This document shows, piece after piece, positions 1 through 21,710 of a DNA stretch of 64,000 nucleotides. The stretch is taken from assembly GCF_040054535.1 (NCBI RefSeq), contig NC_090785.1:13925501-13989500 (forward strand). Direction: 5' to 3'. Position numbers and translations under genes: made by a program. This DNA comes from Antennarius striatus. Its lineage: Eukaryota > Chordata > Actinopteri > Lophiiformes > Antennariidae. Every line of letters begins with the position of its first letter. Position 1 is the first letter of the stretch. Under the pieces are notes generated by a model. It was not told the DNA's origin, searched no databases, and saw only the letters and a program-made list of their open reading frames with translations.

Positions 1-1
1 G

Positions 2-301
2 TGTACTGTCGTGGAAGGACAGGGCCTCACCCCACTGTTGTCCTCCTTTATCTCAGGGACGCTGACCTCCATGGCAATCAGCTTAGCTCTTTACCCACTT
101 TCTGTGCTAGTGGCTAACATGCAGGCACAGGTGGGAGTAGAGGCGAAAGGGGTCATGACATGCTGGAGGATGCTGTGGAAGTCTCGGCAGCGGAGTGTGA
201 TTCTGCTGTACCGAGGTGGCTCTTTGGTCATTCTGAGATCATGCATTACATGGGGGATTACCACTGCTATTTATGACAGGCAACAGAAACACTCAGGTTG
301 A
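2..301 (+). CDS. Mitochondrial carrier, SLC25A51/52/53 (MCART) family, 3' end only
   Basis: An open frame runs in from before the window and ends at TGA 299-301, so only the last ~99 residues are present. The readable part has the features of the third carrier repeat: a membrane-helix-like stretch ending in LALYPLSVLVANMQAQVG, where P-L-S-V sits at the usual P-x-[DE]-x-x-[KR] position but lacks its charged residues, then LLYRGGSLVILRSCITWGI and a short basic tail. The RG...RSCITWGI...YD pattern resembles the C-terminus of the SLC25A51/52/53 subfamily as I recall it; SLC25A51/52 carry mitochondrial NAD+, while the SLC25A53 substrate is unsettled. Which member this is cannot be decided from the fragment; SLC25A53 is my first guess because it, like ZNF711, is X-linked in humans. 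The family assignment is recognition by eye. Confidence 0.7.
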   Translation, partial: CTVVEGQGLTPLLSSFISGTLTSMAISLALYPLSVLVANMQAQVGVEAKGVMTCWRMLWKSRQRSVILLYRGGSLVILRSCITWGITTAIYDRQQKHSG

Positions 302-2063
302 AAAAAAAGATGCCAAAAAATGGTTTGTTTTACGAATGAATTATTTATTATATAGAAAATTGTGAATGCTGAAAAATATATGTATATGTCACAGATCTTA
401 TTGCTGCAATCTCTCTCCTGCTGATTAAACAACCAAATATACATTCATGCCAGTTCCCTTCAGATGGAAAGCAATTACGTGTTTAACATAAACTATGATC
501 TGCCATCTATTAATGGGACTAGCCATTACAGTCACAAGAGAGATGGGTAAAATCAAATACTGTCAGTTTTGTTTTTAGGCATGCATGAGTTAGTTGAAAG
601 ACCTCTGCCAAGACTGGAGTCATTGAAGTGTTTGATCAATATTTAATATATACCAAAGTAGTTGGTGCTCTAGGCATATGAATATGGTGCAAATGAATTA
701 TAGTTATTTTGCATTCTTGTTGTCTCAAGGGAAAGGCAGGTTCCTAAATTTAATTCTCTATATCACTTTACTCAGCATGGGAGGCTCCACTCAGTCAGAC
801 CATTGTCTGTGGTTCTGAAGGAGTTCCTTTTTTTCAAGAGTTCAGGTGTGTCATTCTGGGATCGGAGGTTAAAATGTTATACACACACAACAACAACTAC
901 TACTACTACAACATATACTTTGTGATGTGTTATGGTTATTTACTGGGCAAGATCCAAAAAACAGGAACTAAATGTCTGTTACCTTGAGATTGATCGCCTG
1001 TCCTTGTGGAGATTTCATGTAAGTCCAAGACTAATTCAGTGAAATTGTCCTTTATTGCATAAAGGAGATGGGTACATGTTTAAGGTGTCATTTTATTGTT
1101 TAATTTAATATTGTATGTAATTTTCTGCATGATGGATATTACAAATAAGTATCAAGACTGGAACAAAAGAAACGAGTTAGAGTGTCTTACAGCAGATTTG
1201 AATGTCTTTATCATATTTGTGTGGATGCCTATAGACATTTTAACTGTCAGCTAAATTATAATGTTTATCACTGAAATGCACTGTAAACCCATTCAGGTTG
1301 TAGGCTCTCACAAAGTGTGTGGGACAGGTTCCACCTTCTGTTGTGAAAACAAGCCAATGGGTGGAATAAAAAAAATGTTTTATGTAAAACGTAGCCCATT
1401 CAATAAAAAAGTGTGTTTGATTGTGAAAGTAAAATGTAAGATGTCAATCTCAGTCAAAATATGAACATTTTCCCAAGTGCAATAATAAATTTATCATATC
1501 GGACATGCAATTAATTTTCTGTGATTTAGTAGTTGTTGTCTAAGTTATACGAAACTAATGCAAACCTTGAGTTGCCAGAAACATTTGAGGAAATGCAAAT
1601 AAGCTAACACAGAACAAATGATTGATCATAGAGAACTAAATGGTGATGAACCGTAAAGTTTCACTGCTGTGTGAGACCCACATTTAAATTTGTGAAACTG
1701 TTGTATTTGTAAAGATTTAATAAAAAAGATTTTTTTACTGTTTCCCACGGCCATAGCTTGCTGTACTCAGCATCATATTACCCCAGAAAAACTACAGATT
1801 ATTTTTTTTTTTTATTTATTTTTAAATATGTACTAAAAACATATTTTTGACATAGCAAAGCATAAAATTGTCAATATTTTCAAGTAATTATACAGCATGG
1901 TAGCTCGTAGGGTAAATTAATTTATGTTATTCATCAAAACCTCAATTTCTGTATAAGATTTTTGATTACCATGGATATGTTTTTTCTTAATTTCAAATAA
2001 AAATAGGTTGCTCGTTGTACTCCGTTTGTCTTGGGACTTCTGCTCCATGTACCGTCAATGGCT
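302..2063 (+). other. 3' UTR of the carrier gene, then AT-rich intergenic DNA
   Basis: There are no coding signals. AATAAA hexamers on the + strand at 1365-1370, 1484-1489 and 1719-1724 are candidate polyadenylation signals for the upstream carrier gene; the last is followed by a T-rich stretch. The rest is AT-rich with short A and T runs. Confidence 0.45.
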
Positions 2064-2455
2064 TCCCTGGTGGTCTAGTGATTACGATTTGGCGCTTTCA
2101 CTGCCTCGGCTCGGGCTCGATTCCCGGTCAGACAACTTAGATTTTAAGGGGTGCTGGCAACTTGGTCCACTGGAGCTTACATGGGTTGGGGACCGGAGGA
2201 TAACCGGTAGCTGGAGATGCGGCAGTTCACCTCTGCCGGGGTACCCTTGAGCAAGGCGTTGTTCCCAACAAGTTGTTCTTTGGGTCCAGGGAAATGTCGC
2301 TGCCTGTTGCTCTAACATTACCCTCTCCCTATTTGCATGTGACAACAGATTTCTTTGTGTGTGTTGGTGCGTGTGCAGAGGCCTGTGCATACGTACGTAA
2401 ATGAAAATTAAAAACTCTATCTGACTAAGATAGATAGATAGATTTCTAGATTTCT
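2064..2455 (+). mobile_element. SINE with a tRNA-Glu-like head
   Basis: Positions 2064-2135 match the layout of a vertebrate tRNA-Glu gene: TCCCTGGTGGTCTAGTG at the 5' end (A box), a TTC at the anticodon position, and a B box close to GGTTCGATTCCC. The acceptor stem no longer pairs at the 3' side (TCAGACAA instead of TCAGGGAA). An unrelated body follows, with a segment reading like CCCTTGAGCAAGGCG, and it ends in an A-rich stretch plus GATAGATAGATA near 2430-2450. Head, body and simple tail are the usual plan of a tRNA-derived SINE transcribed by RNA polymerase III and mobilised by a partner LINE. The copy is diverged. Confidence 0.75.
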
Positions 2456-2479
2456 ACAGGTATCCTCTTAATTGTCAAA

Positions 2480-2910
2480 TCCCTATTGCCTTCACGTTGG
2501 AGCGGTGTGTAGCTCCATTTAGCGACACCCAGCGGCTCCATGCTGTCATTGCAGTACCGCATCCGAACACGGGGGGGCGCCAGCGAACAGGACAGAAATC
2601 TGTCGGGGGAGGGGCGAGAGCTGGCGCAGGTTAGTGCGCTGGGCTAACTAAGTCCATCAACAAGCTAGTTAGCGGCGAGCGACAGGGTAAACGCTGCCGG
2701 TGATGCTCCAGCAACAAGAGGCTATGGACTAACCGAATGAAAGTTACGCAGGGCGCCTTGACAATCACCAGAGACTGAGCGGAGGACCATTTACAGGTTA
2801 ATGCAATCAGTCGCTTCATTGATGCGGTCGCTGGTGCGCAGAGGAGTTTGAGCTGCGAGTGGCGGCAAGCTCAGTCATCAGCTCGCTGGGACAGCGCGGC
2901 TCACCGACCG
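2480..2910 (+). promoter_or_regulatory. slain1: CpG-rich promoter and probable non-coding exon 1 of the SLAIN gene
   Basis: GC and CpG content rise sharply here against AT-rich flanks, as at vertebrate CpG-island promoters. A good splice donor, ACCG|GTACGT, lies at 2910/2911, and a good acceptor (CTCTCATCCTCTCAG) ends at 3366, just before the ATG at 3379. I infer a non-coding first exon ending at 2910. The transcription start is not visible; there is no clear TATA box. Confidence 0.5.
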
Positions 2911-3378
2911 GTACGTCTGTCACCGGTAGCATGCCCACCGACAAGACAATGAATAGAGTGGCTACACGTTCGCGTATTTATGCTTGGAACGCGTACAGTG
3001 TTGTTGTTGTTTCGCAGCTTGGTGGCAGATGTAATGGTTCGCATCTTATAGCTAGCTTTCTGGTAACAGTGACAGTGTTTTGCTTTAGCATCGATGCAAC
3101 GAGGAAATGCTCAGAGTGGTGTTTGTTAGCTGAGATGGAATTATTCATTCACAAGTGACACGTCTGGAGTAATGTTACTGGACATGTGGTTTACTTGTGT
3201 TAACATGCAATAACTCCTGGTTACTTCAGTGTTTACATACACCATAAATGTGTTTTGCTGGCAAGACTTCACTCATCATAATTGGTAAACTTGGCAGCAC
3301 GACGTATGATTATTGTGTTACTACTGATAGACCTGTGTGTTGTCATAATGCCTCTCATCCTCTCAGCAGTGTGGGAGC

Positions 3379-13928
<10,550 letters not shown>

Positions 13929-14860
13929 GTTTGTCCAGTATTGAAGGATGTCCACAGCTGCAGCCCTCCCCTGACCTCTCCCTATTGACTCACACTATAC
14001 AGACAACAAAGCTACTGTGTCCATAAAGTGTGTAGTGCACCCCCCCCCCCCAATTTCATACTGGAGCACTGGGCTGCACTGGATTCATATTTAAGACTCA
14101 TCTCTATCCCTCGCATGAAAAATTGTCAACCCACAGAGAGGATTTGTAAGCAGACAATAAGGCACAGATGCACACTCCACCTGTGATATGGATCAACATA
14201 GAGCTTCCAAAAAATTTTGTCAGTTTGACTTATTTTTCTATGACAACTGTCCGAAACTGCTGGAATATTCAAAGTTGTGTTGCGTTTAAGTAATTCTTGA
14301 AGTCACTGATATGAAGACAATTTCACTTGAAGAAAATGCTGGCTGTGTGATATTTTGTGAATTCCTACTAGATGATGGGTTTGAGTATTGCATGCCTGTG
14401 TTGTTGTTTTTTTCCTTAATACAGCCTATTCATCATCGTGTAACTGCAATATGACAAATCTTCCAGATGTCCCACAGTGATCTGTGTGAATTTACAAATG
14501 GTTGATTGGTTTATTGTGAAACTGTCATTTTTGTGTCTTTGCTCTGTGATTACACACTCCGATCCCTGTAAGCCACACTGCCCTTACAATACGAAACATG
14601 ACAAATTGGTCTGTGCCAAGTTGTACCACAGCTGCAACAACTTCTAATAGAAGTCATTTTGATTTGTTGTATTCTATTGGTATCATGTTTTCCAGACGTT
14701 TTTAATCCGTATCAAGAGACTGTTTTGAGTGTTTTCTTTTGAATAACACTGTATTAAAGTAAATGTTTATGCACGAAGGCTGTGTGCCTTATATGGCTAT
14801 GCATCCAGATGCAGTGCCTCTGATAATACGGAGCTGTAATAAAAATGGATAATAAAGTCA
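13929..14860 (+). other. slain1: SLAIN 3' UTR and polyadenylation signals
   Basis: Non-coding sequence after the stop, with a 12-13 base C-run at 14040-14052. AATAAA hexamers at 14838-14843 and 14851-14856, with a T/G-rich stretch soon after, are the likely 3' end signals. Confidence 0.6.
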
Positions 14861-15189
14861 ACCCTGAAATGGAATTGTAGCTTTTGTGTTTGTGTTATTA
14901 AATGCATTCATAGTCTAGTGTGTGCATCATGACTAAACTGATCATACTATACAGAAAAAGGCCACGTTTTCTTACGGATATTTACTGAGTGGATGACCGA
15001 ACGCTTCACAACTCAGTGTTCGTGCTCCTCTTCACTTATGACAAATGGCCTACAGGCCTCATCTGCGCTTTCAGAAATCTGAGCGTGCAATATGCAGTCA
15101 CATCGAATCTTATATTTATGGCGTGATGTGTGAATTTTGTGGCTCAAAACCTTAAAAAATATTTTCCCATCAAGAGCCTGTCTATGTCA

Positions 15190-15442
15190 ATGTAACTCTG
15201 CTCTCTTATGCATGACGCACACTGTAAGGGATCAGCGGTAAACGAGGCCACGCATTGTCTGCCCCCCGCCCTCCCTCTGCTTGTCAGGAAGCAAGCTGAT
15301 TGGCCGAGGCCTAGCAAAGGGTGCCCGGGGATCCAAAACTGCAGGCCGCACTTAGCTTACCGTCAAAAATAAACCAAAACAATAACTGACAAAATTAAGA
15401 AGGGGAAGAAACACCAATAGAGTCGGAAGACGACGTTATCAG
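15190..15442 (+). promoter_or_regulatory. znf711: znf711 promoter and probable non-coding exon 1
   Basis: The CpG-rich segment contains an inverted CCAAT box (CTGATTGGCC near 15297) and GC-rich stretches. A splice donor TATCAG|GTAAAA lies at 15442/15443 and the first coding exon begins at 16619, so exon 1 would be 5' UTR. CpG-rich sequence continues to about 15850. The transcription start is inferred to be near 15330-15360. Confidence 0.55.
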
Positions 15443-16618
15443 GTAAAATTATTTTTAGTCACCTAAAAAGGTATGTAGAATAAGACATGAGGGCCCAGTC
15501 GGCCGTAGTGGGCCTCCTTCAGCCTTTTAGAAAAACAACATGATTATGCGGCATAAGCCGCCTCACTTAGCTTAGCAAGCTAGCTAGCTGGACGATCAGT
15601 TGTCGCGCAGATTATATCGACGTGCAAAAATAGTAATACAACGCTTTTTAGTCGCTTACTTTTGTAAACAAGTTTTACAAATAATGCTGTTATGATGTGA
15701 TGCGTCATAACAGCAAATAACAACAGCTACCGTATTCCTCGATTTAGCAGTTATGCTAAAACAAAATGGCGCCCGGGGGAACAGTCCTAGCTTGCTTGCT
15801 AGTTAGCTTCGGTTGGCGGAGGGCGGTAGCCGCCCTGGTATGCATTGCATAATGCCTGCGGTACTGTCAGTAGCGCTCATTAACACTCTACATGTAAAGC
15901 GGTCTTTTGAATCCTGTATTCATTGCTTAAAATTCTAAATATCTTAACGGCGTTGGCTTTGTTCCTGGGTAATAGCGTTATAGGACGTTGCGGGTCCTTG
16001 TTTATTGGGAAAACAAGGACCCGCAAAGTCACCGCAGACATGTCATTCGGCTCAATTTAAGTCGTCATATGACGAATATTTATTTTTCCAACCAAGTTTG
16101 GAAGGAAATAACTTCCACGAGCCTTCTGAGCCCTAGACCGAAGGCTTCCGCAAACTGAGCGGAGCAACGCTCCGTTTCAGCGGGGCTCCCGCCATCAGGC
16201 TCAACCAGCTCCAGGTGTAGACTCTACGGTACCTCCTGAAGCTGTGTGTAGTACTGTCGGTAGGCAAAGGATGGAGCCAGTGGTCAACAACAGCCCTATT
16301 ACAGCAACACTGCATGTCCGGCTGATAAAGAAACCCTATTTATCACCGTGTACCCTTGTTTAACTTAATCCCAATTGGACACATTCAGCATTACTTGTTC
16401 TCTGTTATCAGAAACTTAACTATGAATTGCTTGTGTTTTATTGTCAGAGAGATTGTTACCTTGATGGAAGGGAGAGTATGCTTCTGGTTTTATTCTAAGA
16501 GTTGTCCTCGGATGTGAAGGTATTCAATATACGCCAATGTGTATTATCATTTTTTGCATTCACCTTCATTAACGTAGTCAAGGAAATCTATTAACACAGT
16601 GTGTGCTGTAAATTTTAG
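15443..16618 (+). other. znf711 intron 1
   Basis: Its first 400 bases remain CpG-rich, including two clusters of TTAGCTAGCTAGC-like sequence (15578-15590 and 15790-15810). A perfect 16-bp hairpin sits at 15988-16026. The intron ends TAAATTTTAG. Confidence 0.6.
15988..16026. repeat. Perfect inverted repeat (16-bp stem, 7-base loop)
   Basis: The left arm TTGCGGGTCCTTGTTT at 15988-16003 is the exact reverse complement of 16011-16026, with ATTGGGA as the loop. It could be a fold-back element remnant or a structured regulatory site. I recognise no family. Confidence 0.85.
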
Positions 16619-16638
16619 CCTTTATTCTGACTGAAGAC

Positions 16639-16717
16639 ATGGATCAAGGAGGAGGAGTGTTGGAGCTGCACACTCAAGAGCTGAAGATGCCTCACACCAT
16701 GATCATGCAAGACTTTG
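16639..16717 (+). CDS. znf711: znf711 coding exon 1
   Basis: The exon begins at 16619 after TAAATTTTAG; the ATG at 16639 opens [20 protein letters not shown]. It ends at the donor TTTG|GTAAGT. This start matches the known N-terminus of vertebrate ZNF711. Confidence 0.93.
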
Positions 16718-19700
16718 GTAAGTGGACTGTAGGGCTGACCAGCATAGCTTCAAATTAATATCGCCATTATTTAAATCTAAAAAGATGCATTCAGTAAATA
16801 TGTTGAACTATGAAAGTTCTTTGTCAATAATTAACCTTAAATTTTGACAGCATGTCACCCAAAGCAACTTCCCTAATTTGAAAGAATTTGAAATTAATCT
16901 AAAAATGTCATCTTGTAATTTGTTTAAAAATGATGTTGCATATTTTAAATAAGAAAGTGAGCACTTTCTCACACACACAGTAACCGGTCTTTTACGATGG
17001 ATAGAGTGTGCATTAAAACTGGGTTGTGTTTTTAATTGCTTTGATGTCTTCTGTTTACAGTTGCAGGCATGGGAGGTCTGGCTCACATTGATGGGGAGCA
17101 CATTGTCGTTTCTGTGCCTGAGGGTATGCTGCTTTCTGATGTCATGACAGATGAAGGCATACTCCTGGAGCATGAGCTTGAAGTGGAAGGCCTAGAGACT
17201 CAAGTGGTTGAAGGACTGGAGACAGAAGTTGTGGAGAGCTTACATGCAAATGTAGAGGGTTTAGAGGCAGAAGTAGTTGAAGAGCTGCAGACACAAGTTG
17301 TAGAGCTGGAAGCTCAAGTTGTTGAGGGGCTTGATGGGGAAGTGGAAGTGGAGGGTCTAGAGGCGCATGTTGTGGAAGGCCTGGAAACTGAGGTGGATGT
17401 TGAGGGCCTCGAAGCCCACGTGGTTGAAGGTCTTGAAGAGGAGGTGGAAGTGGGGAGTTTAGAAGCTGAGGTTGTTGAAGGCCTGGAGGTCGATGTGGAA
17501 AGTCTTCAAACGCAAGGGGTCGAAGCGCATGAAATGTCAAATGAAGACATGGTGTCATCAGAACACAGCGTGATCATGCCTGAGAACATACTAGGCACAG
17601 AAGTTGCGATAGAGGAAGCACTGGACCCCCATCATCACCACGTCTTAACCTCAGACCTCATACAGGATTCAAACCCGCACTCAGATGACATGCCCGACCA
17701 GGTGTTTGTTGCTGAGCTACTGTCTGAGCACCAGGACAACACTCTGGATCACCAGCTTGTGTCAGAAGGTTTGATGGTGGCAGAGGCCAACTCTGAGACC
17801 ATAATTCACCAACAGTTACAAACTGAGGCTGTTCCCCTGCAGACGGATGAGGATGATGACGCAAGAAGCAGCTCAGAGGATTATCTTATGATTTCCTGTA
17901 AGATAGACTGTCATATAATTACCTATTTTAATAAATTCTTATGCAGTTTAATTTTTGAGGGCTGCAAACTTTTAGTAATAAAGAATGTGTTTTACTTTAG
18001 TGGATGAAGTTGGAGAGAAGCTGGACATAGGAGACACTCCCCTAGAGATCAGCACTGAAGTGATGGACGACAAGGAATCTAAAGAAGAGGATGGCTCAGA
18101 AGTTATCAAAGTCTACATTTTTAAAGCTGAAGCAGATGATGATTTAGGTGAGTTTTTTGTTTTTTTTAATAAAATTGTTTTCACAGTCAAACAATATTGT
18201 CCTAATTTATCTGTATTCTGCCCTGTTGAGCTGAAGATAGATCATGGCTTTAATTTTGTTTTCTTCCTAGGTGGAACAGAAGTGATCACAGAAGATGATT
18301 ACCAGAATGGCCACCCTGATTTGGAAGCTGCATCATCTGGGAGACTTGGAGTTGGGCGAGATAAGATGGTCTACATGGCAGTCAAGAACCATCCAAAGGA
18401 GGAAGAGGATGATGAGGATGACAGTGATGAGGATGACGATGATGATATTAGTATGTTCCTTTTTGAAACATTTTTAAATAATTTTCTTCGTACAGGTTCA
18501 TTAATCTTTTATTGTTGAGAAGAAATTATCAACAGATGTTTGTGCCTCTTTATTATTACCGTTGATTATACATTATTACTATTTATTATATAGTGCTTTC
18601 ATAATGCAAACTTATAACAATCATATTTTTAGTATTTTAATTTCTATACTGTTGTTAATTATAATCAAAGTGTTAATTTTCTGTGCAGATAATGCTGCCG
18701 ATCAGGTGAAGAATGGAACTTCTACACAATTTCTGCAAATTCGGGATGGGATGGGCGCCAACCGGGGCCTCAAACCCAAAGCTAAGAAAAAGAAGAAAGG
18801 AGAGACGCGACAGTGTCAGACTGGTATGAACAGCATCAAATTCTGGGAAAAATGAAATGAAGTTGTGATGTGGCACTTGTTGTTTCAGAATCGCATATTT
18901 GCATGCTTTGATAAATATTTGGTTGTTTGACAAAGTCCACTCTCTTTTTCAAATCTCTTCTAGCTGTTATCATTGGACCAGATGGTATGCCTTTGACTGT
19001 CTATCCCTGCCACATATGTGGAAAGAAGTTCCGCTCTCGAGGCTTCCTCAAATGCCACATGAAGAATCACCCAGACCACCTGCTCAAGAAAAAGTACCAG
19101 TGTACAGACTGTGATTTTACCACCAACAAGAAGATCAGTTTCCACAACCACATAGAGAGTCACAAGCTGCTGAGCCACAACAGCGAGCGCTCTCCAGAAT
19201 ACACAGAGTACACACGCCGTTATCACGAGTCGAGTCCCCTTGGCTCCGACAAGCTCATTGTCAAGGACCGGGAGCCCAAACTGCATCACTGCAAGTACTG
19301 CGACTATGAGACTGCCGAACAGGGCCTGCTCAACCGCCACCTGCTGGCTGTGCACAGTAAGAATTTTGCACACGTGTGTGTGGAGTGTGCCAAAGGTTTC
19401 CGCCACCCGTCAGAGCTGAAGAAACACATGAGAACCCACACAGGGGAGAAGCCCTACCACTGCCCGCACTGTGAGTTCCGCTGTGCTGATCAATCTAACT
19501 TAAAGACTCACATCAAGAGCAAGCATGGTGCAGATTTGCCTTTCAAGTGCAGCCATTGTCCTCAAGCCTATGCTGACACACGGGAGCTCCAGCGTCATCT
19601 AGAGATGGTACAAGGCCACAAGACCCACCAGTGCCCGCACTGTGAGCACAAGAGCACCAACTCCAGCGATCTAAAACGTCACATAATCTCAGTTCACACC

Positions 19701-20144
19701 AAGGACTTCCCCCATCAGTGTGACGTGTGCGAGAAAGGCTTTCACAGGCCTTCAGAGTTAAAGAAACATGCGGAGACACACAAGGGCAACAGAGTGCATC
19801 AGTGCCGACATTGTAACTTCAACGCCCCCGACACCTTCACTTTGAGTCGTCACATCCTGTCTTTGCATACAAAGGACCTCCCCTTCAAGTGCAAGCGCTG
19901 CCGGCGAGGCTTCCGGCAGCCGGCGGAGCTGAAGAAGCACATGAAGACACACAGTGGTAGGAAGGTTTATCAGTGCCAGTATTGTGAGTATAACAGTACG
20001 GACGCTTCAGGCTTCAAACGTCATGTGATCTCCATTCACACCAAGGACTACCCTCATCGCTGTGACTACTGCACCAAGGGCTTTAGGAGGCCTTCAGAGA
20101 AGAGCCAGCACATAGCCAGGCACCACAAAGACATGATGATGTAA
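16639..20144 (+). CDS. znf711: Zinc finger protein 711, whole gene, 6 coding exons
   Basis: Coding segments 16639-16717, 17061-17897, 18001-18147, 18271-18450, 18689-18823 and 18964-20144 join in frame (all phase 1) to 852 codons plus TAA. ZNF711 is a nuclear transcription factor of the ZFX/ZFY family that binds CpG-island promoters and, in humans, works with PHF8; human loss causes X-linked intellectual disability. Orthology is shown by the start ([25 protein letters not shown]), [29 protein letters not shown], a basic run [14 protein letters not shown] (likely nuclear signal), [19 protein letters not shown], and 12 C2H2 fingers. Twelve fingers, with [14 protein letters not shown] in place of a finger, is the ZNF711 rather than the ZFX arrangement. 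It is about 90 residues longer than human ZNF711, mostly from a repeated acidic segment in exon 3. The start codon is the first ATG of exon 2. Confidence 0.96.
17061..17897 (+). CDS. znf711: znf711 coding exon 2 (acidic activation region)
   Basis: It encodes [19 protein letters not shown], then a highly acidic region with about 115 residues of repeated VEGLExxVVEGLE-type units (17172-17520), then the conserved [19 protein letters not shown] and [13 protein letters not shown]. The donor is TCCT|GTAAGA. Confidence 0.95.
17172..17520 (+). repeat. znf711: In-frame coding minisatellite in znf711
   Basis: Imperfect tandem units of about 30-48 bases, each built around GTTGAAGGCCTGGAG-like blocks, encode alternating V-E-G-L-E-[AT]-x-V and V-V-E-G-L-E. 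About 8-9 units can be counted, with variable spacing. The frame is kept throughout and there is no stop. Human ZNF711 has no comparable expansion that I recall. Confidence 0.85.
18001..18147 (+). CDS. znf711: znf711 coding exon 3
   Basis: It encodes [18 protein letters not shown] and [17 protein letters not shown], both conserved in ZNF711/ZFX acidic domains. The acceptor is TTTTACTTTAG and the donor TTAG|GTGAGT. Confidence 0.93.
18271..18450 (+). CDS. znf711: znf711 coding exon 4
   Basis: It encodes [29 protein letters not shown] and an Asp/Glu run ([16 protein letters not shown]). KMVYMAV is conserved in the family. The donor ATTA|GTATGT is moderate. Confidence 0.92.
18689..18823 (+). CDS. 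znf711: znf711 coding exon 5
   Basis: It encodes [19 protein letters not shown] and a basic run ([14 protein letters not shown]), probably the nuclear localisation signal. The acceptor is TTTTCTGTGCAG and the donor ACTG|GTATGA. Confidence 0.92.
18964..20144 (+). CDS. znf711: znf711 last coding exon, 12 C2H2 zinc fingers
   Basis: One exon carries the whole DNA-binding domain: 12 C2H2 fingers starting [10 protein letters not shown] and ending [19 protein letters not shown]. The only TGEKP linker is after finger 4. Finger 6 has a longer His-His spacing (HLEMVQGH), as in ZNF711 orthologs. The TAA stop is at 20142-20144. Confidence 0.96.
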
Positions 20145-21710
20145 TGTCATCGCACACACAACCACACTTCCTTGCTCCCGAGTAAATCTGTGTCACACTC
20201 TCAGAGGTAATTTTAGTGTAATTAACAAAGAAAGGACTGATAATAGAGGTTGATGACGAGTATGACAACATTATAATTGCCGTTCTGTGTTCTGTTTTGT
20301 AATGAGTGTATACCTCCTTCCCCGGGAGTAATGCAAGAACACATTTTAGATGGGGATGAAGTCTAAAATGCAGTGTATACAATGAGTGGGACAGCTGTAA
20401 ATTGTGTTTTGTTTTTTTGTTGTCGCAGAAAATCACATATGAACATATAATCAGGGTCTCAAATGTCTATTTTTATACCCACTCAGCTGAAATGCTGCGA
20501 GATGATGACTGTGTCCTGTAAAACAGAACGTGGTGCTTTGTGAACGTCATGCCAGTTCTTCAGGTGATGTGGAATGACTACATGAGACGTTTGTCTCCCG
20601 AGTACCAACCAGTGTCTCTTTTCTTTCTTAACCAGCTTTTAATCCTTACTTCTGTTTTCAAAGTCATCACACAAGGTTTTCAGTGGTGTTAACACACATA
20701 AAGCACCTTAAAAATATATATATATAAATATAAATTAATTGAACTGCTGAGTTTGCATCCATTTGTATTCTGGAATTCCGTTAAATTTATTATGTGTAAT
20801 ATAAGCTGTATTGTGAAATGTTTTTAAATTTGAGTCATAATTCTATCAGATTGGCGATGTCTAACAAGAACAAATGGTTGTAGGTTTATTTGGTCAATAG
20901 CCCTTCAGTTCCCCCAGCACATACAGATACAAACCTGCTACTGATCCCTACTATGATGGCGCTGATGGTTAACTGATTTATGAAAATCACAGTTATCTGA
21001 CTAGTACTGTAAAGCTGGTCCAGAAATGGAGTTCACTATGACACATGTGCTCTTTTACTTAAGTATTTCTTTGCTATCATGACTTACGTCTGTTGGCCTT
21101 TGCCGCAGCATGGATGAACACAACTAAGTGATTTTAACTCTCAATCATGCTGTATCAACACCATTCTGTCAAAAATAGTTTAAGGCAGACGAAAGCACTT
21201 TAATTTTTTTTAAATGTATTATATGTATTCATTCACTTATAGCACGCACGCGTGTGCTATGCATATTTAACAATTACAGAGCTTGAGTTGGTAATGGTAA
21301 GGATTGTTCTGCGTGTTGTTGCTATCAAGTGGGGACTTTGCATTACTGTGTAAAAACTGAGTTGTCAGTGACAGTGGTGGGTGAATCCATTTATTGTTTG
21401 TTCTATTGATAGGTGATTGAATTTTATGTTTTAGTTTGTGCTCACTAACAAAATTCCCAAGACCCTGTTGCTCCGGTCCCAAATAATCCAAACCAATTCC
21501 AGACGTGGGATTATTCTCTTGAAGTCAGTGGTAATCATATTGGAATTAGTCTTTTAAAGTATGCACATATGCTGTCTCCATGAAATTAATTGTGCTATAT
21601 ATTAAAAAATCCCTGCATTTCGTGTACCTTAGTCTATATTTTCTTTCAGTCTGATTGTGGATAAACTACTGGTGGGCAAAAACCAAATAAACAATTATCT
21701 TTTTACACTT
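20145..21710 (+). other. znf711: znf711 3' UTR
   Basis: AT-rich non-coding sequence without coding signal. AATAAA at 21686-21691 is followed by a T-rich stretch (TATCTTTTTACACTTCTGTC) and is the best polyadenylation signal; the UTR would be about 1.55 kb. Confidence 0.55.

Noticed and set aside
2064..2135. Functional tRNA-Glu gene
   Set aside because: The acceptor stem no longer pairs, the body continues as a SINE and there is no pol III terminator directly after the tRNA part.
2082..2390. Minus-strand frame over the SINE
   Set aside because: Antisense shadow of the repeat.
18960..19952. Minus-strand frames opposite the zinc-finger exon
   Set aside because: Antisense shadows of the conserved finger-coding sequence.
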